Assembly: GCA_038046785.1 (NCBI GenBank)
Contig: JBBSVM010000003.1
Coordinates: forward strand, 186,001-250,000
DNA length: 64,000 nt
Direction of reading: 5' to 3'
From: JAHFTW01 sp038046785
Lineage (GTDB): Archaea > Thermoplasmatota > E2 > JACPAO01 > JAHFTW01
Shown: in pieces, positions 15,657 through 23,477 of the stretch
Layout: each line of letters starts with the position of its first letter
Position numbering within the stretch: the first letter of the stretch is position 1
The notes under the pieces: model-generated
What the model was told of the DNA's origin: nothing
The model's input: the letters and a program-made list of their open reading frames with translations, nothing else
Databases searched by the model: none
Made by a program: the position numbers and the translations under genes

Positions 15657-16796
15657 ATGCGTTCAGCTTACCTTGCGGCGGCAATTTTCGCCGCCTTGCT
15701 TTTGAATGTTGTGCCGCCCGTTTCGGCGGCACCGTTTGACACGCTGACGTTCACAGAACTTCTGACCGACCCGCAAGATTTCGTTGGATTCCACGATATT
15801 CGCTCGGTCTCAGTTGCTGAACCGGGGGACTCGACCTTGGTCTTCAAAATCGGCTTCCAGGATGCCACGGCATCTCCCGCCGGTGGTTACGACGTCTTCG
15901 TCTTTGTTGACCCGGCTGGAACACAACAAGCACCTGGTTTCACTCAGGCGGGTGCCCCGACGCGCTTTGCGAACTTCGGACCTGCTGTTCCATCCACCTG
16001 CATCCTCGATGGCAGCGCAGGCTACTGTGTTCTGCCGTATGACACGTTTGCGGGCGTCATTGGAGGAAAACTCACGAACGTTTTCGCCACCGGCTATGTC
16101 AACGCGGGTGGCAGCGCTGCCGGAGATTCGGGACCTTGCCCAGGGCCCCTTGCTTCTTGCTTGGCCATGCAAATTGCCGGAGAGGGCGGCTATGGCACCG
16201 ATTACACTCTTACGGGTTGCACCAAGATTGGCGGCTGCGCATCTGTTGTCCCCGGCGGCGCTGGACAAGTCGCCTACACGGACCTCACCACTCCAAAACT
16301 GCTCCAGAGTTTCAGCGAGCCAAGCAACGGGACATTCCTCTACAACGTAACGAACACGCTCTCCAACCTCAACATCGTCTATTCCAGCAACGGAACCGGA
16401 GCGGCCAGCGTCGTCGTCACCGATGCCTTGGGCGCTGTCAAGTTGAACCAGACGTTGACGGGAAGCGAGAAAGGAACGGTCGCCGTCCCGGCCGCCGCTC
16501 TTGGCAACTGGACCTACCGCGTCGCCTTCAGCAACTTCACCGGCACGTTCGCCCTCGACTTGGTCGCTCCTGCCGCCTCCGGAACCTCCGCTTCCGCAAG
16601 TGCCACGGGGAGCGGAAGCTCGTCCGCCTCGGGGTCAGCCTCGGCCAGTGCGACGGATGCCGGGGGTTCCAGTTCGGCAGCGGGCGGTGCCTCCAGCTCG
16701 ACCTCCGCCGACGGCAAGAAAACTCCTGGGTTCGGCCTCCTTCTTGGAGCTTTGGCCCTTGGGCTGGTCCTGGTTTCGCGCCGTCGGTTGACGTAA
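15657..16796 (+). CDS. Secreted surface protein with PGF-CTERM-like sorting signal
   Basis: From the ATG at 15657, a signal peptide (MRSAYLAAAIFAALLLNV to VSAA) is followed by an extracellular beta-rich region of about 280 residues with three cysteine pairs. A Ser/Ala/Gly-rich stalk follows, then KKTPGFGLLLGALALGLVLVSRRR. The PGF tripeptide, hydrophobic helix and basic tail match PGF-CTERM signals, which archaeosortase A recognises to cut and lipid-anchor surface glycoproteins. Several N-glycosylation sequons (NGT, NVT, NFT) support an exported glycoprotein. Function unknown. Confidence 0.75.
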   Translation: MRSAYLAAAIFAALLLNVVPPVSAAPFDTLTFTELLTDPQDFVGFHDIRSVSVAEPGDSTLVFKIGFQDATASPAGGYDVFVFVDPAGTQQAPGFTQAGAPTRFANFGPAVPSTCILDGSAGYCVLPYDTFAGVIGGKLTNVFATGYVNAGGSAAGDSGPCPGPLASCLAMQIAGEGGYGTDYTLTGCTKIGGCASVVPGGAGQVAYTDLTTPKLLQSFSEPSNGTFLYNVTNTLSNLNIVYSSNGTGAASVVVTDALGAVKLNQTLTGSEKGTVAVPAAALGNWTYRVAFSNFTGTFALDLVAPAASGTSASASATGSGSSSASGSASASATDAGGSSSAAGGASSSTSADGKKTPGFGLLLGALALGLVLVSRRRLT

Positions 16797-16828
16797 CCTC
16801 TTTACACTCTGACACCAACCCCAAGGCT

Positions 16829-17632
16829 ATGCGCCGTGGTGCGTTGCTCAGCGTAGGCCTCCTGCTTGCTCTCGTCCTGTCGGGTTGCGCAAGCAAGTCG
16901 GACGACTCCTCAACATCCTCCACCGCCGCCCCGTCTGTGGGGTCCACGGAAAGCGGCGCTCCAACCAGCTCTGATTCACCCTCCTCCGGTGCCGCGCCAA
17001 GCAGCGGCGCACCCAGCAGCAGCGGCGCACCGGCGTCGTCCGGCTCGAATGCGGCTCCCGTCATCACGGTGTTCGCAGCCAATGTCACCGACCTCAGCGT
17101 CACATTCAGCATCACCGCGACGGACGCCAACAACGACGCCCTCACCTACGTGTTGAGTTTCGGCGACGCCACGGCCAACGTGACCGGAACGCTGCCTACG
17201 GCGAACGTCACGCACGCCTTCGCGGCGGCGGGAAACTATTCGGCCAAACTGGTCGTTTCGGATGGCAAGCTCAGTGTCAACAACACGGTCCTTGTCCAAC
17301 TGTCCGTTGTCGCGGCCGGCGCCGGACCCGTGGACCACCGGGAGTGCAGCGGCACCTTCGGGACCAACCCGGGAGGCGTAAGCGGAAACTTGCCGGCGCC
17401 GATCGGGCCCATTGGCGGATGCCCCTTCGGGACCGCTGCCACGGCGGTGAAGGTTGTTGCGTTGACTGGAACCACCGGCTGCGACCATGACGCAAGCCCA
17501 ACGGGCGCGAGCAACGCCTATGGCACCGCAGTCACCGTTGGAAGCGAATTCCCTGAGGGCGCCGCGTTCCGCCTAATCTGCGATGTGGGCGTCCCGACTT
17601 TCAGCGGAACGCTGGATTTGACCGCGGTGTGA
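16829..17632 (+). CDS. PKD-domain lipoprotein
   Basis: 267 residues from the ATG at 16829: a lipobox MRRGALLSVGLLLALVLSGC, a Ser/Gly/Ala/Pro-rich linker to about residue 70, then a PKD/Ig-like domain (ITVFAANVTDLSVTFSITATDANNDALTY through FGDATANVTG and HAFAAAGNYSAKLVVSDG). A C-terminal region with four cysteines follows. PKD domains are common in archaeal surface proteins and mediate protein or polysaccharide contacts. A TTTACAC box 26 bases upstream suggests a leaderless transcript. Its last 20 codons overlap the end of the convergent methyltransferase gene. Confidence 0.72.
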   Translation: MRRGALLSVGLLLALVLSGCASKSDDSSTSSTAAPSVGSTESGAPTSSDSPSSGAAPSSGAPSSSGAPASSGSNAAPVITVFAANVTDLSVTFSITATDANNDALTYVLSFGDATANVTGTLPTANVTHAFAAAGNYSAKLVVSDGKLSVNNTVLVQLSVVAAGAGPVDHRECSGTFGTNPGGVSGNLPAPIGPIGGCPFGTAATAVKVVALTGTTGCDHDASPTGASNAYGTAVTVGSEFPEGAAFRLICDVGVPTFSGTLDLTAV

Positions 17633-18226
17633 AAAACCCCGCACCGTCAGCCGCTCGAAGAAGTGGCTCTCCTCGGCCACCACGGAACAAGCGTAGCCCA
17701 AGCCAGCAAGCGCACCTTCGAGCGGCTTCGGGTCGGCGAGGCTGCTGTGCACCACCAAAATGAGCCGAGGCAGCGGGCGCAAGCGGCCGACCTGCTCTGC
17801 GAAGCGCAGCACCGTCGCGTTGCCATCTGGCCCGCCGTCGAAGGCGAGATTGAGTGGGCCGGGCAGAACCTCCCCGGGCCCCGTGGGAAGGTAGGGCGGA
17901 TTGAAGGCGACGACGTCGAACGGACCCGTCACGGCCGCAATCAGGTCCGATTCCACCACGGTGATGTGTGACCGGTTCTCGGTGGCGTTGCGGCGCGCAG
18001 CAAGGACGGCGTGCGGGTTGAGGTCGCACGCCGTAACGTTGGCTCCCGCGCGAGCTGCGACAAGACTCACAAGGCCGGAGCCGCAGCCGACCTCCAGGAA
18101 CCTCTCGCCCGGTCGAACGTGGGCGTGGACCGCCTTGGCGAGGAGGAAGGTGTCGTCGCTGGGGCGGTAGACGTCCTTGTCCAGGATGATGGCGTAGGCG
18201 TGGCCGTCCGGGCCGGTCCAGTTCAC
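17573..18226 (-). CDS. HemK2/PrmC-like class I methyltransferase
   Basis: 217 residues from a GTG at 18226. It has the SAM-binding motif FLEVGCGSGLVSLVAARAG, VTACDLNPHAVLAARRN, and the NPPYLP motif of glutamine- and adenine-N-methyltransferases, preceded by VYRPSDDTFLLAKAV as in archaeal HemK2 (Mtq2-like) proteins. These methylate the GGQ glutamine of the class I release factor. The start overlaps the ksgA stop by four bases (GTGA). The C-terminal 20 residues run past the usual end and overlap the lipoprotein gene on the other strand. Confidence 0.88.
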   Translation of the reverse strand: MNWTGPDGHAYAIILDKDVYRPSDDTFLLAKAVHAHVRPGERFLEVGCGSGLVSLVAARAGANVTACDLNPHAVLAARRNATENRSHITVVESDLIAAVTGPFDVVAFNPPYLPTGPGEVLPGPLNLAFDGGPDGNATVLRFAEQVGRLRPLPRLILVVHSSLADPKPLEGALAGLGYACSVVAEESHFFERLTVRGFSHRGQIQRSAESRDAHIAD

Positions 18227-19119
18227 GCGAGCGACTCCACGAGTTTGGCGAAGGTTGCCGGAGCGACCTGTTCCGGCCGTTCCGCTGCGAGGCCGAGCGC
18301 CTCGAGTGCTGCAAGGGCTTTCGCGAGTGGAACCCCAAGCGACGCCACGGCGGGGGGGACGGTGTTGCGCATCTGCTTGCGCCGCTGCTGGAAACTCCCA
18401 TCCACGACGGCGCGCCACAATCGCTCGTCGGCGACTGCGAAGGGAGGTGCCGCGTGCGGTTCCAAGGCGACCACCATGGAGTCCACTTTGGGAGGCGGGT
18501 CGAAGGCGCCCGGAGGAACATCGCGCACTTTGCGGACAGCGACCTGGCGAGAGGCGTGGACGGAGAGGCGTCCATAGCCGTCGTCCCCTGCCTTGGCGAG
18601 CAGTCGCTCGGCGAATTCCGCTTGGTACATCAGCACGGCCCGCGCCCACCGCGTCGCTGGGTTGCCAAGGAGTTCGAGGAACGCGATGGTGATGGGGCCC
18701 GAGATGAGATAGGGCAAATTGGCGACGATGCGATCAAAGCGCCCAAGAGCTGCGAGGTCGGTCTGCACCGCGTCGCCCACGACCACCTCGACGTTGACGA
18801 AACGGCCGACGAGGGCTGCAGCAAGCACTTTGTCCGCTTCGATGGCGACGACTTTGCCGGTGGGGCCGACGCGGCGGCTCAGATGCTCCGTGAGGTTGCC
18901 TGGCCCTGGCCCAATCTCAAGGATGCGCAGCCCTTCCGCGAGGCCAGCGGAGGCGACGACGGAGTCCAGCACGGCGAGGTCGCGCAGGAAATGCTGTCCC
19001 AGGTCCTTGCGCTGGCGGTGGCCAGGAACGCCGGGCGCCTCGTTGCGGAACCCGGGGAGGTCGGTGCCGCCTTCCTGCTTGTGCGGCCGCCGCGCTCGGA
19101 ACGGGTCAGGTGGCTGCAC
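18223..19119 (-). CDS. ksgA: 16S rRNA dimethyladenosine transferase KsgA/Dim1
   Basis: 298 residues. Dimethylates two adjacent adenines in the 3'-terminal helix of small-subunit rRNA. Motifs are KDLGQHFLRD, ILEIGPGPGNLTEHL (SAM site), VVAIEADKVLA, and motif IV IVANLPYLISGPI; FDPPPKVDSMVV is also present. The N-terminal 38 residues are an extra Arg/Pro-rich stretch and the true start may be downstream. ksgA normally follows the DUF655 gene directly; here a GxxExxY gene with flanking inverted repeats lies between them, so ksgA-hemK needs its own promoter. Confidence 0.94.
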   Translation of the reverse strand: MQPPDPFRARRPHKQEGGTDLPGFRNEAPGVPGHRQRKDLGQHFLRDLAVLDSVVASAGLAEGLRILEIGPGPGNLTEHLSRRVGPTGKVVAIEADKVLAAALVGRFVNVEVVVGDAVQTDLAALGRFDRIVANLPYLISGPITIAFLELLGNPATRWARAVLMYQAEFAERLLAKAGDDGYGRLSVHASRQVAVRKVRDVPPGAFDPPPKVDSMVVALEPHAAPPFAVADERLWRAVVDGSFQQRRKQMRNTVPPAVASLGVPLAKALAALEALGLAAERPEQVAPATFAKLVESLA

Positions 19120-19183
19120 GATGGAACGAGACCCGAACCGTCATTTCATGGATTCGGCCGGACTCCTGCAGCGTTTCGGGAGG

Positions 19184-19724
19184 CCACAGATTGCACAGAA
19201 CCAATTCGGGAGCAATACCTTGCTCGGATTCCATGGTTGGCGCTCGGATTGAACCATTTCACAGATTGTTTCGCTGTACCCCTCGTCGGTCTCAACCTCC
19301 AAGGCGCGTTGCAAGGGCGTGGACCGAGACCCCCACTCCTATGCCATTATCGGCGCCGCCATGCGGGTGCATCGGGAGCTTGGGCCCGGTTTGCTGGAGC
19401 GAGCCTACCAGGCGGCCCTTGCCATGGAGTTCGAGTTCCGGAAAATCCCGTTCCAGCGCGAGGTGCCTCTGCCACTCTTCTATCGGGGCCGGCCGCTCGG
19501 AGTGCCCTACCGTGCTGATTTCGTCTGCTTTGATTCTGTTGTCGTTGAACTGAAGGCGATTCCTTTCCTGACAAAGACTGAAACGGCGCAATTGGCCCAC
19601 TATCTCGTTTCAACTGGCTCCCGACTGGGGATTCTGTGCAATTTTGGCGGTTCGAGCCTGGAATTCCAGCGGGTCATCGGCCGGCATGCCGTTCCAGAGC
19701 CCAGAGAATCTGAGCAATCTGTGG
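19184..19724 (+). mobile_element. Putative 541-bp element: GxxExxY gene bracketed by inverted repeats
   Basis: CCACAGATTGCACAGA at 19184-19199 and TCTGAGCAATCTGTGG at 19709-19724 are inverted copies matching at 15 of 16 positions. They bracket the GxxExxY gene, with the right repeat lying inside its 3' coding end. An additional CACAGATTG copy is at 19260-19268. The segment interrupts the otherwise conserved DUF655-ksgA junction and its gene runs opposite to the flanking operon. No transposase and no clear target duplication are visible. The boundaries are inferred from the repeats alone. Confidence 0.45.
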
Positions 19725-19759
19725 TCGCCGGAGAACTGGCGACAATGAACCAGGATTAG
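19319..19759 (+). CDS. GxxExxY protein (PD-(D/E)xK nuclease-like family)
   Basis: 146 residues from a GTG. The name-giving motif is G24-L-L-E27-R-A-Y30, preceded by IIGAAMRVHRELGP. YRADFVCFDSVVVELKAI provides the D...ExK arrangement of PD-(D/E)xK nuclease folds, and HYLVSTGSRLGILCNFG is the family's late block. The biological role of the family is not established. The gene is opposite in strand to its neighbours. Its last about 15 codons lie on and beyond an inverted repeat, so the tail PEPRESEQSVVAGELATMNQD is probably element-derived rather than domain. It overlaps the DUF655 stop by four bases. Confidence 0.88.
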   Translation: MDRDPHSYAIIGAAMRVHRELGPGLLERAYQAALAMEFEFRKIPFQREVPLPLFYRGRPLGVPYRADFVCFDSVVVELKAIPFLTKTETAQLAHYLVSTGSRLGILCNFGGSSLEFQRVIGRHAVPEPRESEQSVVAGELATMNQD

Positions 19760-20355
19760 TTGCGCCGGGGCGAGCCGTAGCCGCCGCCACCGCGCCACTC
19801 GTCCTCGCGGGCCGGGGGGCGCACGAAAATGTGGTACTTCTCGGTGGGGTCCTGCATCTCGTGGATGATGCGGCCAATGATGACCTTCGTGGGGTTGGCA
19901 ATCTTGCCGCGCGCCTCAAGGTCGGCGAGCGATTCGAAGGGCTTCTTGCGCTCCTGCATGAGGTGCTCGACAGTTTTCTTGCCGATGCCGGGCAGAAGCT
20001 CGAGGGCGTGGTAGCGCACCGAGATGGAGGGGGCGTCGTTGAAGAAGCGGACAAAGCGCTTCTCGTCCGCCTTGATGATCTCCTCGATGACGTAGGGCAA
20101 CTCGCCGTGCGCCGCCGGGGTGAGCTCGTGGTAGGCGATGCGGCCGCGGATCTTCTGCACCAGGGTGCGGGTCTCCACGTCCTTGCCGACGTACGCCTTG
20201 TCGCCGATGGTGAAACTCGCGCCCGGCTTGGGGCTGAGCTCGAAGAGGGTGAACTGCTGCTCGCCCATGCCCAGGAGGGTCGGCTCGCGGCGCGACGGCG
20301 GGGCGTCGGGGCGGCCCTGGGGCAGGTAGTCCAAGATGTACACGTTGTCTTCCAT
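19756..20355 (-). CDS. DUF655 family protein (helix-hairpin-helix)
   Basis: 199 residues. NVYILDYLPQGRPDA at the N terminus, an OB-like middle part (FTIGDKAYVGKDVETRT) and a helix-hairpin-helix, HALELLPGIGKKTVEHLMQERK, match the archaeal DUF655 family, which is probably a nucleic-acid-binding protein linked to transcription or rRNA processing. It lies in the classical order rpl21e-rpoF-DUF655. The extreme C terminus is Gly/Arg-rich (RGGGGYGSPRRN), suggesting RNA contact. Confidence 0.9.
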   Translation of the reverse strand: MEDNVYILDYLPQGRPDAPPSRREPTLLGMGEQQFTLFELSPKPGASFTIGDKAYVGKDVETRTLVQKIRGRIAYHELTPAAHGELPYVIEEIIKADEKRFVRFFNDAPSISVRYHALELLPGIGKKTVEHLMQERKKPFESLADLEARGKIANPTKVIIGRIIHEMQDPTEKYHIFVRPPAREDEWRGGGGYGSPRRN

Positions 20356-20363
20356 GGCGACAC

Positions 20364-20729
20364 CTACGGAGTGTAGTGCTCGTCGACGATGGCGATGACG
20401 CGGGCCACATCGGCCTCGCTCAGGTCGTGGCGGGACTTCTGGAACAGCGCACGCACGTCGTCGCCGTGCTGGGGCAGGAGGTCGGCGACGCGGACGGCGA
20501 ACTTCGCCTCGACGTCGGGGAGCGCCTTCTGGACGGCGGCGACGATGGCCTGCGCCACCTTCGGCTCGACGCGGGCGAAGCGGCGGGCGTGCTCGAGGGC
20601 GATTTTCTGCTCGTAGGTGAGCTCCTCGCGGTCGATCTGCGCCTTCTCCAGGGTCGCTTTGACCTCGGCGAGGCTCAGCAAGCGGCCGGTCTCGACCGAC
20701 TCCTCCAGGATGACATCAAGGTCGCTCAT
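20364..20729 (-). CDS. rpoF: DNA-directed RNA polymerase subunit F (Rpb4)
   Basis: 121 residues from the ATG at 20729. Subunit F pairs with subunit E (Rpb7) to form the RNA polymerase stalk. The N terminus MSDLDVILEESVETGRLLSL leads into an HRDC-like helical domain with ELTYEQKIALEHARRFARV and DLLPQHGDDVRALFQKSRHDL, typical of archaeal RpoF. Position between rpl21e and DUF655 is the conserved archaeal arrangement and supports the call. Confidence 0.92.
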   Translation of the reverse strand: MSDLDVILEESVETGRLLSLAEVKATLEKAQIDREELTYEQKIALEHARRFARVEPKVAQAIVAAVQKALPDVEAKFAVRVADLLPQHGDDVRALFQKSRHDLSEADVARVIAIVDEHYTP

Positions 20730-20737
20730 GCGGCACC

Positions 20738-21031
20738 TTACTTGATGGCGATGAGGTGCTCGGCGCGCAGGACCAGGGTCTTGGGCTTGTTGCCGTGCAG
20801 GATTTCGACGACGAAGGCGTCGCCCTGCTTGCCGGCGACGGTGCCGGTCTGGCCCTGGAAGCGCTTGTGGGTCATGCCCTTGAGCTGGCTCGGTTCCATC
20901 TTGACGGCGACCGAGGAGCCGACGGGGAACTGGGCGAGCACGCGGTTGGGCGGCAGCACGCCGCGCTTGCTGGCGTCCTTCAGGAGCAGGTGGCGGGTCT
21001 TGGAGCGCAGCCCCTTGGAGCGGACAGGCAT
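20738..21031 (-). CDS. rpl21e: Ribosomal protein L21e
   Basis: 97 residues. Large-subunit protein of archaea and eukaryotes, with SKGLRSKTRHLL, VAVKMEPSQLKGMTHKRFQGQTGTV and VEILHGNKPKTLVLRAEHL. First gene of the L21e-rpoF-DUF655 operon; spacing to rpoF is eight bases. A TATA box lies upstream at the stop of pus10, so it can be transcribed independently of the archaeosine operon. Confidence 0.95.
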   Translation of the reverse strand: MPVRSKGLRSKTRHLLLKDASKRGVLPPNRVLAQFPVGSSVAVKMEPSQLKGMTHKRFQGQTGTVAGKQGDAFVVEILHGNKPKTLVLRAEHLIAIK

Positions 21032-21101
21032 GGAGGTTCCTCAGTCCCGCGGTTGCCCCGGAGGGCACCGCATTGGGTAGGTCTCACGGCACCTGTCCTG
21101 G

Positions 21102-21108
21102 TTTATAG
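21102..21108 (-). promoter_or_regulatory. TATA box of the L21e-rpoF-DUF655 operon
   Basis: On the minus strand the sequence reads CTATAAA within GGCTATAAACC, and it physically contains the TAA stop codon of pus10. It lies about 75 bases before the L21e ATG, leaving a leader of roughly 50 bases. Confidence 0.5.
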
Positions 21109-22359
21109 CCGTTGCGCGGGCGGCTCGGCCGGGGGCTGGTCGTCCAGAATGGCAACGACATCCAGGAATTCGACTTTAACGGCGACACCGGCGAGACCGG
21201 AAAACGACGGCGTGGTGCGTCCCTCGTCGCCGTTCACCATCTCCTTGATGTAGGTCCCAGATTCCGCATGGACGCGCAGGGAGAAGCGCTCGGCCGGGTC
21301 GCCTTCCATCGTCTCCAACGTCACCTGGTGGAGGGTGCGTTTGCGCACCAGGTCGGCGCGGCGGTGGCTGACCCGGTCGGGGGTGCGCTGCTCCAGCGTG
21401 GTGCCGGTGAGTTGGGCCGCGATGGCGGCAACCTGAGTGCGGGCAAGCGGTGCTTCAGCGAGGCAGTGCGCGACGTACTCCTTCCCATACTCCCCCTCCT
21501 TGATGGCGGCCACCTCCGCCTTGTCGGCCATGCGCAGGCCGCGCACCGCAACGCCGGAGCGGGCGGTCTCGGCGTTGATGAGCCGCTCCAGCTCCGCCAG
21601 GTCGGCGACACGGCGGCGCGGGTTCTTCATCTCCAGGACGAAGGGGCGGCCGGTGCCAAGCATGAGGGCGTCAATGTCTTCGCGCCCGGCACCGTGGAAG
21701 CTGAATCCGGTGGCGCCAAACAGCGGCTCGGCTGGCTCGCCGATGGCGTCCTCGACGGATTCTTTGTAGGTGACTCCCGTGTCGCCGCACTCCCAGCAGC
21801 CTTTGCCCTCGCAGCGGCGGCACGGCCAGTGCGTCTGCGGAATGTCGCGGCGCAGCTTGTTGTAGCGCCCCTTGACGAAGACGGAGTTGGCCTCGACCGT
21901 GGCGCTCCAGTAGCGGGTGTCGACGTCGAGGACGATGTCGGGCGTCCCCTCCGGACTGGTTTTGGCGCCCGTCGCAGCGGTGAGGGCGGCGGCGAGCCAG
22001 CGGTTCGCCTCGGTGCGCACGTTCTCGCCTGCTTTCTCCTGCCCCATCGCCTTGGAGATTTCTTTCTCCAGCCCTTCGCAGGGGCCGGGGAACTTGCTGC
22101 CGACCTGGAAGGTGGAGAACTGGAAGGGTTTCGCCGCATCGATAGCGGCCTCGAGCCAGCGCGGTGCGTCGGAGAAGGCGCCTTCGCAGACCGGGCAGGC
22201 CGCTTCCGCGACCTCGGGCCAGGTGCGTTTCTCGGCGGCCGCCTTGCGCTGCGGCTCCGCGCCGGCAGCACCGATGAGGCGGCGGCCGAGACAGCGGTCG
22301 CAGAGTGAATGCGCCGGGTCGAGGCGGAGGACGACGGTGGGCGCGGGGGCGTCGGTCAT
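21103..22359 (-). CDS. pus10: tRNA pseudouridine synthase Pus10
   Basis: 418 residues from the ATG at 22359. Archaeal Pus10 makes pseudouridine 54 and 55 in the T loop of tRNA. The N terminus has a zinc-binding pair (CDRCLGRRL and CPVCEGAF), then a THUMP-like RNA-binding part with GKFPGP-type residues. A further cysteine cluster CRRCEGKGCWECGDTG follows. The catalytic aspartate sits in HGAGREDIDALMLGTGRPFVLEM. The C-terminal SGTYIKEMVNGDEGRTTPSFSG is conserved in pseudouridine synthases. The ATG overlaps the raSEA stop (ATGA). Confidence 0.94.
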   Translation of the reverse strand: MTDAPAPTVVLRLDPAHSLCDRCLGRRLIGAAGAEPQRKAAAEKRTWPEVAEAACPVCEGAFSDAPRWLEAAIDAAKPFQFSTFQVGSKFPGPCEGLEKEISKAMGQEKAGENVRTEANRWLAAALTAATGAKTSPEGTPDIVLDVDTRYWSATVEANSVFVKGRYNKLRRDIPQTHWPCRRCEGKGCWECGDTGVTYKESVEDAIGEPAEPLFGATGFSFHGAGREDIDALMLGTGRPFVLEMKNPRRRVADLAELERLINAETARSGVAVRGLRMADKAEVAAIKEGEYGKEYVAHCLAEAPLARTQVAAIAAQLTGTTLEQRTPDRVSHRRADLVRKRTLHQVTLETMEGDPAERFSLRVHAESGTYIKEMVNGDEGRTTPSFSGLAGVAVKVEFLDVVAILDDQPPAEPPAQRL

Positions 22360-23477
22360 CACAGCGACCCGTACACTGGAATGAGCGGCCCCAATTCGAG
22401 CGTCAATTTCCACTCGCGCCGGCAGCGGCACTCCACCTTGGCGAGGCACTCGGCAAGCCACTTCTTGTCTTGTGTGGCCTTGTATTTCTTGAGGTAGCCA
22501 GCGACGGTTTCGTCGCACTGGCCGCAGTTGTGCGCGCCACGGCTCTGGCCGGCCGCGATGACGTCGGACTTGAGCATCCCCTTGAAGCCGGCCGCCTCGG
22601 CGACGGTGCGGCCGTCAAGAAGCGCCTGAACGAGGGTCCAGAGCCAGGGCGGCCGGTAGCTGCCGCGCTTGTGCAGGGCATCCACCAGCGTGTTGTTCTG
22701 GATGTTGGTCGGGTTGAGACTCACCATGTCCGCGTGGGGCGCCGCGGCGATGATGGTCGCGGTCGCATCGACAAGCGCGTCCGACTCCTTGAGGAAGGGC
22801 GGCTTGCACATGAGGTACGCTTTGACCGACACGTTGTGGCGCTTGCAGGCGGCGGCGGCAATGGGGAAGGCGTCGAAGCCGTGCCCCTTGTTGATGGAGT
22901 CCCGAAGGACGCGCAGGTTGGAGGACTCGACGCCGATGCCGACCTCGAGCTTCTGGCAGATGCCATCCAGCGGCGCGAACGCCTCGTCGGTGACGAAGCC
23001 GGGCAGAGACTCGAAGGCGACCTTCTTGGGGGTCTTGCCGATGATGGCGAGGATGCGCTTCTGCGCTCCCTGCATCACCTCGAAGCGGTCGAGGAACGAG
23101 CCCGAAGTGTAGATCTTGACGAGCTCCTCGTTGTTGTATTTCTTCCAGGCGCGCTCGAACTGGGCGACCAGTTCCTCCTCGCCGACCTTCGTCCAGGCCG
23201 ACTCGTTGGCGTAGCCGCACATCGTGCAGCCGCCGGCGAGCGCCCAGGTGCAACCGCGCGTCTTCAGGATGACCACGAGTGCTTGGCAGGGGCGGTTGTC
23301 GAGGACGTCCTCCTCCGACCAGCAACGGATGTACTCCGTCAGGTCGCCCGGCTCCCAGCGCATGGCAATCTTGGAGCGCAGCGCGCGCGCCTCGGCGTTG
23401 AGCTCTTTGTTGACGACGTTGTAGTCCACCACTTTGAGGGCGGCGGGCTCCACCGTCATCGCTTCCGGATTGCTCAT
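22359..23477 (-). CDS. raSEA: Archaeosine synthase beta subunit RaSEA (radical SAM)
   Basis: 372 residues. A radical SAM enzyme with the cluster motif CTWALAGGCTMCGYAN (Cx7CxxC spacing as in the Elp3-related RaSEA family), KIYTSGSFLDRFEV, and GIGVESSNLRVLRDSINKG. C-terminal cysteines (CGQCDETVAGYLKKYK and CRCRREW) probably bind another metal centre. RaSEA works with ArcS to convert the lysine-adducted base to archaeosine at position 15 of tRNA. Start overlaps the arcS stop and stop overlaps the pus10 start, both as ATGA. tgtA is not in the window. Confidence 0.92.
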   Translation of the reverse strand: MSNPEAMTVEPAALKVVDYNVVNKELNAEARALRSKIAMRWEPGDLTEYIRCWSEEDVLDNRPCQALVVILKTRGCTWALAGGCTMCGYANESAWTKVGEEELVAQFERAWKKYNNEELVKIYTSGSFLDRFEVMQGAQKRILAIIGKTPKKVAFESLPGFVTDEAFAPLDGICQKLEVGIGVESSNLRVLRDSINKGHGFDAFPIAAAACKRHNVSVKAYLMCKPPFLKESDALVDATATIIAAAPHADMVSLNPTNIQNNTLVDALHKRGSYRPPWLWTLVQALLDGRTVAEAAGFKGMLKSDVIAAGQSRGAHNCGQCDETVAGYLKKYKATQDKKWLAECLAKVECRCRREWKLTLELGPLIPVYGSL

